From Paramacrobiotus richtersi (taxonomy: Eukaryota; Tardigrada; Eutardigrada; Parachela; Macrobiotidae): a DNA stretch of 33,051 nucleotides. The stretch is from positions 1-33,051 of the forward strand of contig JAQGAU010000254.1 in assembly GCA_034698045.1 (NCBI GenBank), written 5' to 3'. The stretch's first letter is position 1. Each line of letters opens with the position of its first letter. The notes beneath the pieces are model-generated. The model searched no databases, was not told where the DNA came from, and saw only the letters and a program-made list of their open reading frames with translations. This document shows, in pieces, positions 21,315 through 31,150 of the stretch. The position numbers were made by a program, and so were the translations under genes.

Positions 21315-21900
21315 GAAAACAACGTTTGCAAGTACACAGGAGAAAACCAAGAAAACGATGCTATATTCAAGTAAGCGGGATGTGGCGCTTTCGATTTCCT
21401 TCTGTACGCCGAACCGTTTTGTAGGAAATATAAAGAAAAAAAAGCGGCAAAACTCACTGAGACGAACAAACAAGTGGCGCTCGCCTTCTTGACCACATCG
21501 AATCCCACCAGCGAGACAAACTCTTGTGCAAACAGTACAAAACTTCCCGACAACAACAGCTGTCTTAAACTAAGCGCCGGCTAGACAAGATCATGGATTT
21601 AGGATGCAGACCGAATCTGACAATATGCCCTAATTAACTTTTGTAATACCAACTTCTTTAGAACTCAAGAGTGGATCAGGATAAGAAACGACTTGAGAAT
21701 CATTTGCTGTCAGCAGATCGCGAAGAACTTTCTGATCTTTCTTGAACTAAGGATAATAAGTTAACCTCAAGAAAACGTGCTTATTATCCATTTTTGAATA
21801 AGTGAAACGACACATTACACTTTACAGTATATGTATGTATATATATGTATACATGTCACTGTATGTTCATACTGCTCTCAGAGGTCGGCTACGCCGGCCG
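21315..21900 (+). repeat. Repeat pair, copy A
   Basis: Highly similar to 30224-31150. The shared part includes TTTCGATTTCCTTCTGTACG and GATACCAACTTCTTTAGAAC. After 21728 the partner has 363 extra bases (30657-31019), then similarity resumes at TTTCTGATCTTTCTTGAAC. Copy A has instead a small TATG-rich insertion at about 21826-21860. The pair ends in a conserved ATG-initiated start (M-F-I-L-L-S-E-V here). Confidence 0.8.
21826..21856. repeat. TATG/TATA microsatellite
   Basis: Alternating TATG and TATA units. The corresponding place in the 31-kb copy lacks them, so this is a local expansion. Confidence 0.7.
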
Positions 21901-22158
21901 GGTGGAGGCAAAACTGAAGGTAGTTGCTATATTTCGTGAGTGCAACCAAACACGCGCGGAGTTTTATTCCAAGACGTTGTCCCACAACATGCAGAATACT
22001 TCAAAGAAGGAACAACACTACGAATCGAAAATCCTCTTACTGGTGCAAAAAATTTGACTATGCAACACCAATTACGAAACAAGTTTAGCATTGATCATAA
22101 TTGCATCCCACTAAAACACAAAATTTTGAGCAAGCGAGTACGCTTTAGAAATGCTTGA
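21863..22158 (+). pseudogene. RPA-like OB-fold fragment in two frames
   Basis: An ATG at 21863 opens FILLSEVGYAGRVEAKLKVV. A second frame from about 21940 then reads RGVLFQDVVPQHAEYFKEG and TLRIENPLTGAKNLTMQHQL. The latter resembles the RPA1 DNA-binding OB fold, where an I-R-A-T-A-F strand is followed by D-x-F-Y-x-x-I-x-x-G-K-V-Y and a strand with K-x-A-N-K-x-F. A frame change between the halves points to a pseudogene or an unseen junction. AATAAA at 22271 could be the old poly(A) signal. The family call is tentative. Confidence 0.35.
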
Positions 22159-22465
22159 ACTGCGTTGCTTTCGTGTAGCAACCGTTACCTTTCGGCTACG
22201 ATACGAGATAGCGTTCAGTTCTACGATACCCAGTTGATAAAGTGCGAGCTAGCACACTTTATCTGTCACAAATAAAAGTCTGCTATTCGGACAACCGTTT
22301 GCTGAAATCGCCGGTATGCTACCTAAGGAGACTGTTGTCGCGTGAGGAACTGTGACAGCTGCCATACAAATTTACCGGCGCACACATACATTGCTAGCGT
22401 ACTGTAATTAACGGCGCCTGTACCATTAATTTCATCAGTTAAACTTTCGAGCGGAATGTGGGCTT

Positions 22466-22697
22466 ATGGGCCTGCATGCCAAGAGAATTCGCAATAAGCT
22501 GAATGCTTGTCCGACTGTTATCTGCAAGGGCCAAACGCGTACGGGAAAACCCTGTGCACCAGTGTCAGTGGCCGGATCATTGCAAACCCCACTCTTCAGT
22601 CGTTTCCGGCGACGCCGAGAAATTGCACTCAACAGACAACGATGTCAATAGCACAATAACAGACCATCATAATGCTCACTGGTTATCAGAATGCTAA
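22466..22697 (+). pseudogene. Zinc-knuckle-like fragment, frameshifted
   Basis: The frame from the ATG at 22466 reads CKGQTRTGKPC and the next frame reads HQCQWPDHCKPHSS. Joined in order these match the general pattern C-x(n)-T-x-x-G-x-x-C-...-C-x2-H of small zinc-binding knuckles found in chromatin and DNA-associated proteins. The break lies near CCCTGTGCACC (22551-22561). No other domain is visible. Confidence 0.3.
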
Positions 22698-22841
22698 GGT
22701 CGAAGCATTCCAGGACACTAACAGCATAATAATGAGGACATCGACTGCGTTAGGGTTATAGACAAGGTTGCAAAACACGCTGGGAAACTTTGTTAATTCA
22801 GTCGAGACGTTTCGAAAACGATAGCCAGGTAATATGTACTG

Positions 22842-23381
22842 CCAAGAACTTACTATATCTAAAAGGACTGTTATCTGATTGCGCAATCACACATGACGTC
22901 AGCGGTTGGCGATGCAGCTAAATCTGCGCCCGTAGACTTCTATGTTGTGGGCGATTTCTGGAACTTTGTTGCATTTCCTTTAAAAGTGACAAGCTATAGC
23001 TCAAAAGATAGAGAAAAAAATTTAGTTTAGGGTCTAGACTGAGCTTTCAACTCATTAACTCGAAAAGAAAGAGTTGTAACCGTTTCCAGCTAGCATGCAA
23101 GTCTACGAGAGCGTTGGCAACGCTCTCGTAGACTTGTGCGTTAACTGAAAACCAGCAAAACTCTTTCCTTTCGAGTTGATGAGTTAAAAGCTGAGTCTAG
23201 ATCCTAAACTAAATTTTTTTCTCTATCTTTTGAGCTACAGCATGCCACTCTTAAGGGAAATGCAACCAAGTTCCAGAAATTCCCCACAACATAGAAGTCT
23301 ACGGGCGAATATTTAGCCGTAGCGCTGACGCTGACGTCACAAACCGACATAACAGTCCTTTTAGATATAGTAAGTTCTTGG
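22842..23381. mobile_element. 540-bp fold-back element (full-length palindrome)
   Basis: The whole element is one imperfect inverted repeat with arms of about 269 bp. The outer ends start CCAAGAACTTACTATATC and are exact for over 30 bases. The centre is a perfect 19-bp inverted pair around one G (AGTCTACGAGAGCGTTG, G, then its complement). Directly outside both ends is TACTG (22837-22841 and 23382-23386), a likely 5-bp target-site duplication. There is no coding capacity. RNA from it would form a long hairpin. It separates the two copies of the segmental duplication. Confidence 0.85.
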
Positions 23382-23454
23382 TACTGCGTATGGTGTCCAG
23401 TTAGTACTGTACATAATGTATCATATGAAGAATAGCTGATGTGTTTTATTTCAG

Positions 23455-23928
23455 GGAAAAGTGCACGAAATGATCGGAAATTTCCATCGAACGATTATGC
23501 AAACGTACTGCACGATGCGAAGTCGATTACAAAAACCGAAAAATCTATTACCTGAGTTCCAGACTGAAGTGGACGAAAAACTTGAAGAACTAGACAAAGC
23601 CAGCCAGATGACAAGTTTTTGAATCCTTGAAAACACTCATCTGAGCACAAATGCGCGAGAATATCTCAACATCGATGAATCGTGGGACGATTTAAATACG
23701 TCTTTTCTTGGAGAAAACTTCATAGTGGAACCAAGATCAGCTAGGATTGTCACTAAGAAGGCGAAAACAGGAGATAACAAGAACACGGAAAAGCTGACAA
23801 ACACCGACGGGGATTGTTGCCGAGCACTGTTTAATATTTACTGGCGCCGAGGAAAACTGGATAAAATTTGGCTTCCGGAACATCGGTCGAGCAAGGCGTG
23901 GGGCACCGGAAGCATTTGCTGTTATTAA
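23455..23928 (+). pseudogene. Unrecognised coiled/charged protein remnant with one internal TGA
   Basis: After GTTTTATTTCAG the frame opens with GKVHEMIGNFHRTIMQ and EFQTEVDEKLEELDKASQ. It meets TGA at 23620-23622 and continues in the same register for about 100 codons (NAREYLNIDESWDDLNTSF; RIVTKKAKTGDNKNTEKL) to the stop at 23926-23928. Its 3' part overlaps the AAA remnant in another frame. Composition (Lys/Glu/Asn-rich) is protein-like. It could be the N-terminal region of the same ATPase-type gene, but nothing proves that. Confidence 0.45.
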
Positions 23929-24010
23929 TCGTCGGTGTGAATCCCAAAGTGCTCGATGTATTTGAGGTAAAAGACGCATTCATAGTACCTAGACGTACCC
24001 GAGCTCACCG
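23868..24010 (+). pseudogene. AAA ATPase remnant, second copy
   Basis: Frame: GHRKHLLLLIVGVNPKVLDV, FEVKDAFIVPRRTRAHRIG. It aligns with HRNRLLLVIAQSS...LEVFQIKDA in the 18.5-kb copy and with the sensor-1/arginine region of AAA proteins, whose usual form is VLVIGATNRP-x-LD-x-A-x-x-RRF. Only this piece is recognisable. Confidence 0.5.
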
Positions 24011-26470
24011 AATAGGGGAATATTCCGGACAATGTGTAGTCAGATTTGCATTGGGTTTATTGTCGTATTTTCTGCGCTTCAAGAATTCAAACAGATATGA
24101 CGCTTTCATTCTTTCAGGTGCACCCCGTCAAAAGATGCGTTTGTTTAAGCCAACGCCACATGTTCCAAGCTAAATTTGCACACCCTTGCGCTTCGGGATG
24201 TACAAAATTCTCTGAACCCTACACAGTGAAAGGCTCTTAACCAAGTTCGTCAATTCGGTTGTTTGTTTTACACCGATTGCTAAAATTGATATTGTATGTT
24301 GTCCCTGGTGTAGATTAGCATGCAGTAGAAGAAGTAAAGTTGAAGTACTGTAAACCAATGGAATGCACTGCAGTAGCTGTATCAAATGGACCACGATTTT
24401 CCGCTGCGATAACAGACTATTTACCTACGGCCGCCGCAAGAACGTAGTACAGTGGAGCCATGCACTTTCGCAGCAGTTCAGCATCAGCCTTCTCTTATTT
24501 TCCTGTATGCTTACGATGCAGTCAAAGCAAGTCCGAATGCCACTTTTAGCGTGTCGCAAACTTGGGTTCAGAATCAAGCAGCGTGAAATCTCAACCAGAA
24601 CTCTCATCTCGAATGAGCAGAATATCACAAGATCATCGAATTAAAACGTAAAAGCTTGCCACGATACTTACGCAACATGAATATTCCGCGTTGTGGATTC
24701 CGACCGTCGAGAGCCGTTCATCAAACTTAAAAGAAGTGATACAGATGGCACTAGTCAATAATGGCAGTGAGTAGTCATCCCGTAAATGTATGATCGTCTC
24801 TGTGTAACCTCCTGACCACGAGCGCATTACGATTCCACGGTACTACTTGTGAATGCATTTTCAAACAGCGGTAAAAAGCGATATTAAAACGCCTGATAGA
24901 CAGGGTCATCTTGAGCTTTTGGTGCCCCCACTACACTCTTTATTGCTGACGCTCTGCGGTATTATCCGAAAGTAATTCGAATCGACGACAGTCTGCAGCA
25001 CCGCCTGATCCAGCACATCGATATCGTCATTGCTACACTACCAGTGATCTTCCTTTACTTCATGTTCAGGAGGCGTGGAAAACAGTTTCAATGCGATAAC
25101 CAAGCGGAGTACTCGCTCCACAATACGTACCGTGCGTATTACGTAGCGAGAACTCCAGTACGTAACGGTCGTAACCAAATACGCCGTCCATATAAGTGAG
25201 TGTTTTCCGGTGGGAAAGTTTTGCCTGTCGTTATAGCCAGATCCATTCTCACAAAAATATTCCACTTCCGAGTGCTTTGTGTCATAGCTGTCGCCTATCT
25301 GTCGTAGTGATAACCAAATCCAAATAAGACATAATTTATCGGTACATTAATTATCGCGAATAAACTGCAGTATGTTACTGAATGTATGTACTGCTGATGC
25401 CAGACGATACAGCACAGCCATTTGAAGAGTGATGAGAAGACCCTTGGTGTCATTAAAGACTGTCAAAAACGGATCTTGCACACAAGAAAAGCAGGCGTAT
25501 GCATTTATCAACGTTATACCGCTCCTGTCTTCAAGATCTGATAATAACTAACCAATTCGCGTACGTTGTCGTTAAGTTAAATCACACATAAATCCCTTAG
25601 AAACTTCATAACTTGTCGCCCTTTGTACCGGTAAAAAGTTCCTTGCGATAGCTGTATTTTAGGACATTTTATTGATATACGGGTAGGTGATATGTTTACG
25701 GGAATATGCCACGAGGGAGCTTCTACTTCTGAGATTCATGGCTTCATAAGAAATGTTAACAAAAACAAACTTTACTGCCTTCTGCCATATTCATGTAATT
25801 CCGAAGAAATTCTAGGGTTCTAAAATGTCACTTTAAAGTGCAGAATATTATAGTCTTGGATGCCATTGCATATTGCATAACGAGAATTTCCTCACATAAG
25901 CTTGTGTCTATAATTACAAGTTACAAGGAATAGCTTAGCAGCCGGGTGTTGCGCGCACAAACCATTTTCGCATACATTAATGTCGACGAAGTCGCTTCGA
26001 AGGCAACACGGTATTACCGTTTTGCCAGTTCCCATCTACTGTACAAGCGTGCATAATCTCCAGCAAAGCATATCGCCTTAAGCTGAAATGTGCTCAAACT
26101 CCTGGAATTTCCGAACCGCACATATAGCTGGACATGTATCTACCGAATTAACCAAGAAATAGTTTTCTGGCAGACAGATATAACTAGAGGCTCTACGTTG
26201 CGAACTGTCAGACTGTTTATCGCAAACGGTGAGTTCCGTTCAACCGTTATGATGGTCAATATATTCACGTTTTCGAGAAGAAAGTTAGCCGTTGGGAATT
26301 TATGACAGGTTTAGTCTGGTTATATCTGTAGAACAGCGGCAAGTTCTGTTCAACCGTGTATAATGATCAAAATATTTACGGTTTTCGGAAAGAAAGTTGG
26401 GGCCGGTTCAGTGAATCACTCACTGTGAATGGGGATCTTCCAAAGTCGCATTCCCATTGGGTCAGCTCAG

Positions 26471-26477
26471 TATATAA
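26471..26477 (+). promoter_or_regulatory. TATA box of secreted-protein gene 2
   Basis: TATATAA in a block conserved with the paralogue. It is 90 bases before the ATG at 26561. Confidence 0.65.
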
Positions 26478-26560
26478 CGGATATCATGTCGTGTAAAAAT
26501 TCATTTCGGATCAACGCCAACATTGCTAAAATCATTGTGACATACAACTTCAACGCCAGT

Positions 26561-27656
26561 ATGAAGGCCATTTCCTTATTAGTTCTCACTGTCGCGACCT
26601 ACGTTACAGTCGTCACAGCACGACCGCCGCAGATCCCACCGTCAGCCGTCCCTGTGGACCCCGCGTGTCAGGCCCTCGTGGCTACATGTGGTGAGTTATG
26701 ATTCCGGTTTCTTTTTCGATTACTAGTGGGTAACTAATGGGTCACTTTTCTTGTTTAAAACGCTTTGCGTTACCAGCGCGTTAATGCTCTCAGTTCTTAT
26801 GAAAGTCAGTGAGATGTCGCCGTTGTACAGATATACATAAACAGTATTACCTCGCAAACGCCCTTACTGGGCCCTGTGCACAACAGAAAAATCGCAATGT
26901 GCCCACCCTTTTTCACGGTTGTTTTTGACTGATCTTTTAAAAACAACTATTCTAAAAAGTATTGTATTGCAGTAAAAAATATTTGATCTGTTGACAACTT
27001 GTTACGGAATCATTTCGAAGATTTTATTAAAAATGGAAGATAATTTTAAGGATAAAAAAACAATAGCAGGACTAGTCATAACGACATTTATATATACTTA
27101 TTTTATCATGTTTTCGTAATTCCTCTCTTCCATTTTCGTGATTTAGCACTGCCGTTAGCTTATTCTCAGTCAGTCAGTTTTTGCCATTTATCTGTGCGCT
27201 TTTTTCTGATCATGATCTGTTAAAAATCACCGCTAAAAGGGGTGAGCCCAGTATGTTTTTTCTGCTGTGCACAGGGCCCAGTAAGCGCGTTTGCGAGGTA
27301 TTTGTTTATCTGTGTGGTGGCAACCGTTCTTGTTAAGCCAGGGATTTCACTGGAATATCCCGTTAATTACGCTACATCAGACTGAACGCACTGTATCCAT
27401 CCGAGCAGAAAACAATTGTCGTTTTTTTGACAAAACATGCTGCTGCTACATAAATAGGGGCGCATAATCCATGGTGAATTTTTTTCGTCTAGGTCAGTGC
27501 GAAAATCTACCAGCTCGTCCACCAGGAGCAGTTCCTCCAGTTCCGTGTCCACCGCCTAGCGAATGCATGCGGTGCAAAGCAGTACAACGCTCGATTGTTA
27601 GTATCGTTTTGGATGCTGTTAATGATGTGGAAGACACATTGGGTAATTTCGGCTAA
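26561..27656 (+). CDS. Small secreted Cys-rich protein 2 (2 exons, 97 aa)
   Basis: Exon 1 26561-26690, intron 26691-27492 (GTGAGT...CGTCTAG, 802 bp, phase 1), exon 2 27493-27656. The open frame extends upstream to 26429, but the conserved TATA box at 26471 and alignment with the paralogue favour the ATG at 26561. The signal peptide is about residues 1-20 (ISLLVLTVATYVTVVTA). The mature part is proline-rich with six cysteines (DPACQALVATCGQCENLP, then PCPPPSECMRC), followed by an amphipathic tail (RSIVSIVLDAVNDVEDTLG). Six spaced cysteines suggest three disulphides. I recognise no family. Both exons are conserved with the copy 5.8 kb upstream. Confidence 0.75.
26849..27299. mobile_element. MITE inside the intron of secreted gene 2
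   Basis: Terminal inverted repeats of about 50 bp start ACCTCGCAAACGC and include TTACTGGGCCCTGTGCACA at both ends. Each end is flanked by ATT, a possible 3-bp target duplication. The body is AT-rich with no open frame. The paralogous 200-bp intron lacks it, so it inserted after the duplication. Confidence 0.8.
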
Positions 27657-28559
27657 ACAGGCGGCAACCCTGTAAACTGCCACCAATGGCTGCATTCTTC
27701 ACACATTGCACCATGCTTGTTCGGCTCACTGTTCACGCTTCTTTGTTGAATATGTACATGTATCCTAAAATGTTGCGAACCGACCATTGAGATTCCGTGA
27801 CCTTTACATTCCTCCATATCTAAACTCTGCCTGAAAACTTAACATAGTAAGGAAAGCCCCGAAAGTCTGTTTCGAATTAGTACCGTAATATGCTAATGTA
27901 TCCGCGTGTAAATTAAGCGAACGACCGTTAAATGGTTCCGTGGACCATCGCTGGCATGAGATGTTGCTAGGTTTGACTCGTATGTAGAACACACTTCAAA
28001 ATGCGCGGGCGCAGCGGCTTAAAAGACCTGTGCGCGTAAAAGGTGAAAGTATCGGACCAATCCGCATCGCTGCAGTTTTATCCCTTTTGCCAGCGAATCT
28101 TTTTTGACTTGGTGCAGAAGCGCTGTTTTATTGGTTAAAGAGCTCGGCAGGAAGTTGTTTTTGAAAACGGGGTGAGCCCGATTGACCTGCTTCTTGTTTC
28201 AATTGGTCACTAATTTGTGCTGCGCGGTTTAATGGCCAGTTAATCACAGGCATTGTTCCATGTCGTGCTGACTGAAATAAGTTTTGATTTGATTGGGTTG
28301 TCAGACTGATGTCTCAATCAGATATCAGTACGGCATCTGGGATAACCAATAAAATTAACTACGGAAGCGGATAGTTTCCATATTCTCCTTACTGTTAAGT
28401 GAAAACTACTTCCGTTTTTTCTTTCAAAATAATACCTCTGGAAGCGTGGTGAGGTGCATAGTATTTCTTTGCGACTGAAATTTCGTCGTAAACGATAACC
28501 TTCATCCCGCTTTAGTTCATGCGTGGGCGGTGTAATTTACAATGCTGCGATAGTTCGTT
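27657..28559. other. Intergenic, no gene recognised
   Basis: No protein-like frame, splice site pair or repeat that I can support on either strand. No AATAAA directly follows secreted gene 2. Confidence 0.35.
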
Positions 28560-28620
28560 TGTGACCGTCAGTTATGTCCGGGGGGACATTTTGGCAGGGG
28601 GGACATAACTGACGGTCACA
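28560..28620. repeat. 61-bp hairpin with 20-bp perfect arms
   Basis: The arms 28560-28579 (TGTGACCGTCAGTTATGTCC) and 28601-28620 are exact reverse complements. The 21-base loop is G-rich, and GGGGGGACA occurs twice in direct orientation (28580-ish and 28597-ish). It may be the two joined ends of a deleted transposon. Confidence 0.8.
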
Positions 28621-29020
28621 TTTGTTGATGTTTCGTATCCAACCTTGTATGTTCGACAGCATTAAACACTATGACAGTGCTTGCTCATCTCAAGGACTCA
28701 AAATTTTGAAAAGCTTGATTTGTAAGATGGAGCTGCGTTCGATGACAACACCACATAGGCGATCAATTTATGAAAATACGTTATACAGTCTCTGACTTGG
28801 AGAACACTGGTTGTTCACCGTTGTGTTGCCGTAGGCTGCCATACTGCTTATTCCCATTCATGCTTTACCGATGGATGTAAACAAACCGTGGAAGATTTTG
28901 ATTCTCAGCCTTCAGCATCGAAAAAGGTTTCCAGAAAACAATCCGGCCGTAACTGAGCAGGTAACAGACTCGTTTAATGATAATTGCCATTCCTGTTCAT
29001 GTAATCTATCTGCATACAGC
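28621..29020. other. Spacer upstream of the distal kelch fragment
   Basis: An open frame from 28871 reads through here but looks random until 29020. Confidence 0.3.
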
Positions 29021-29420
29021 TTCCGATATTACACATGGAGGCACCGCTTTGGCAACACAATTTCTAGAGGTGCTCTTGACGGAGATCGTGCGGGATCACT
29101 ACGGCAGCTGATCTCGTCAGCGGTGGCACAATTGCGGTCAGTTCTGGACGACATTGCCATCAAAGCAACGGACCGGAAGAAGCCAAAGAGGGCAGCAACT
29201 GGTTATCCTACGGTACGGTCAGATTTCTCAAGAAGATCAACTGGTGTTCCCCGGTTAATACGCAAGTGACTGGCAGTGGCGTCGGTCGAGGATATTTTGT
29301 GAAAATGGTGATAGGGAGAAATAAAGCTTCGCCAGGCTGGTGCTAACTCCAGCTGAATCTGATATCGGCAGCTACGGCTGAGAAGGAAAACAAGAACATT
29401 CCCAGTGTCAGGTCCTCTTG
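29021..29420 (+). pseudogene. BACK-kelch pseudogene fragment, distal copy
   Basis: After ATCTGCATACAG one frame reads ATQFLEVLLTEIVRDHYGS, which matches AQAGLDVLLAEIMWDHLDS of the 11-kb gene, and then stops. Another frame continues with LRSVLDDIAIKATDRKKPKR against LESALKDIATNTADLKKPKM. A third piece, GRGYFVKMVIGRNKASPGWC, matches GRYFLDLVMGGYDGVFEWC. The distance between the last two is about 100 bases here against about 300 in the gene, so around 200 bases were deleted. Confidence 0.7.
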
Positions 29421-29777
29421 CCGTAAGGACTAATCGCGCATGCTCTGCCAGCAATAACTCACGCTAATCTGTCTTCCTGCATTGGGGGCACTTACACTAA
29501 CAGCAACCAGCCAAGCTTGTGCATATCGGTGCTGGAAACAAAGGAGTTCTCCATGACATTGTGTGAATCTAACGTGAGTGTTGATTTGTGCGTTATGTAC
29601 GCCGTTTGCGTCGCGGTTGCCGCACTGCGGTCTGTTTGCCTCCATTGTTGTTATTGGGAACACTTGTTAACCTGTACATTGTTAAAGGTTACTACAGTCA
29701 TAAACGGAGGGTTATGTTCTAGCGGAACAAAGCATTCTAGGTTCAGCCTGAGTATGAAGTATGAACATGTCGTTTTC

Positions 29778-29846
29778 TGATTCAAGCGGAACATTACAGC
29801 ATTCTTGTGAATACTGTCAATACCGCCCAAAACAGAAAACCTAACG
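29778..29846 (+). repeat. Hairpin-bearing dispersed repeat, copy 2
   Basis: Close copy of 13207-13275. The hairpin (29796-29817) keeps its stem except for one G:T pair. Like copy 1, it lies downstream of a kelch-gene fragment. Confidence 0.65.
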
Positions 29847-30223
29847 TTTGGCATATTACGAAGCACAGAAACATTCCGGCAGCCGCATATATGATTCCTA
29901 ATACAACAATCGGGAAGCCAGTCATACGTTGCATTTCAGACTCATTTACAAAAAGTTCCTGCTACCGAAAGTTAATGTCGATATTGTCACCCGATGCTAG
30001 TCGATGGAATAGTTCTGTCGATCACCTGTCACCTCGGTACTATATATTCTGTGGCGCTAAAAGGACATCAATTTAACGTTGGGATGCCGCATCGCTATAT
30101 TCTGTGCACGCTTTAAAAAAGATCTAAACGAAACTTAACGAGTATGAGTGACCAGCATGAACCCCTAGTTAGTTTTCAGTGACAAAAACGCGCGACAACA
30201 CTGACACGGTTGGACTTCTAAAC

Positions 30224-31150
30224 GAAAACAACGTTTGCAAGTACATAGCCAAGAAAACCAAGAAAACGATGCTGTATTCAAGTAAGCGGGATGTGACACT
30301 TTCGATTTCCTTCTGTACGCCGAACCGTTTTGTAGGAAATATGAAAAGAACAAGCGGCAAAACTCACTGAGACGAATAAACAAGTGGCACTCGTCTTCTT
30401 GATCGCATCGAATCCTACCAGCGAGACTAAACTCTTGGCGCGAGACAGTATACAACTTCCCGACATTGAATGACAGCAGTCTTAAACTATGCGCCGGCTA
30501 GACAAGATCCTATATTTAGGATGCAGACCGAACCTGACAATATGACCTAATTAGCCTTTCCGTAACTTTTGTGATACCAACTTCTTTAGAACCCAAGAGT
30601 GGATCAGAAAAAGAAAGGACTTAAAAATCATTTGCTGGCATCACATCGCGAGGAACGCCGATTGTGGGCCATCGATATGAGCAAGAGCCAACGGAATCTG
30701 GAGCCGTGTGGTAGGTGAGCGACTGCACTGAGCCCTCAAGAAAAATTTCGGCAATTTGCCCATCGACGCGCCGCCAATCCACAGCAACTCAGGTGGACCG
30801 CGAAATGTGAGCAAAACCGATGCTTTTCGCAAAGGTTGCATTATCGTTAGGGAAGTACGAACTTGCAGCAGTATACAGCTACAGAACGGTGAATTCCTAC
30901 GAGAATGATTGTGTAACTGATGCACAGCCAAAAGAGTTTTACGCGTGAGCAGTCTTACCTAGGCGAAGGCGTGCCAAACAGGAACCCGCAAAGGAGACTA
31001 TGAAGCCATTTCAAATGACTTTCTGATCTTTCTTGAACTAAGCATAATAACCTCAAAAAAACGTGCTTATTATCCATTTTTTAGCAAGTGAAACGACACA
31101 CTACATTCTATGTTAATACTGCTCTCACAGGTTCGCTACACCGGTCGAGT
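30224..31150 (+). repeat. Repeat pair, copy B, with 363-bp extra segment
   Basis: Matches 21315-21900 on both sides of an extra segment at 30657-31019. The extra segment has no clear inverted repeats and no target duplication at its edges, so a deletion in copy A is as likely as an insertion here. The 3' part retains an ATG-initiated frame (M-L-I-L-L-S-Q-V at 31110) shared with copy A. Confidence 0.75.

Larger units (their letters stand above)
23880..27660 (+). repeat. Segmental duplication, copy 2
   Basis: Collinear partner of 18459-21250. It is longer, mainly because of the 451-bp MITE in the secreted gene's intron. The stretch 24.2-26.4 kb shows no protein-like frame and corresponds to the non-coding 18.65-20.65 kb of copy 1. 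Confidence 0.75.

Noticed and set aside
30641..30931. 96-codon minus-strand frame inside the 363-bp extra segment
   Set aside because: No homologue in the window and no start, splice or composition support; probably chance.
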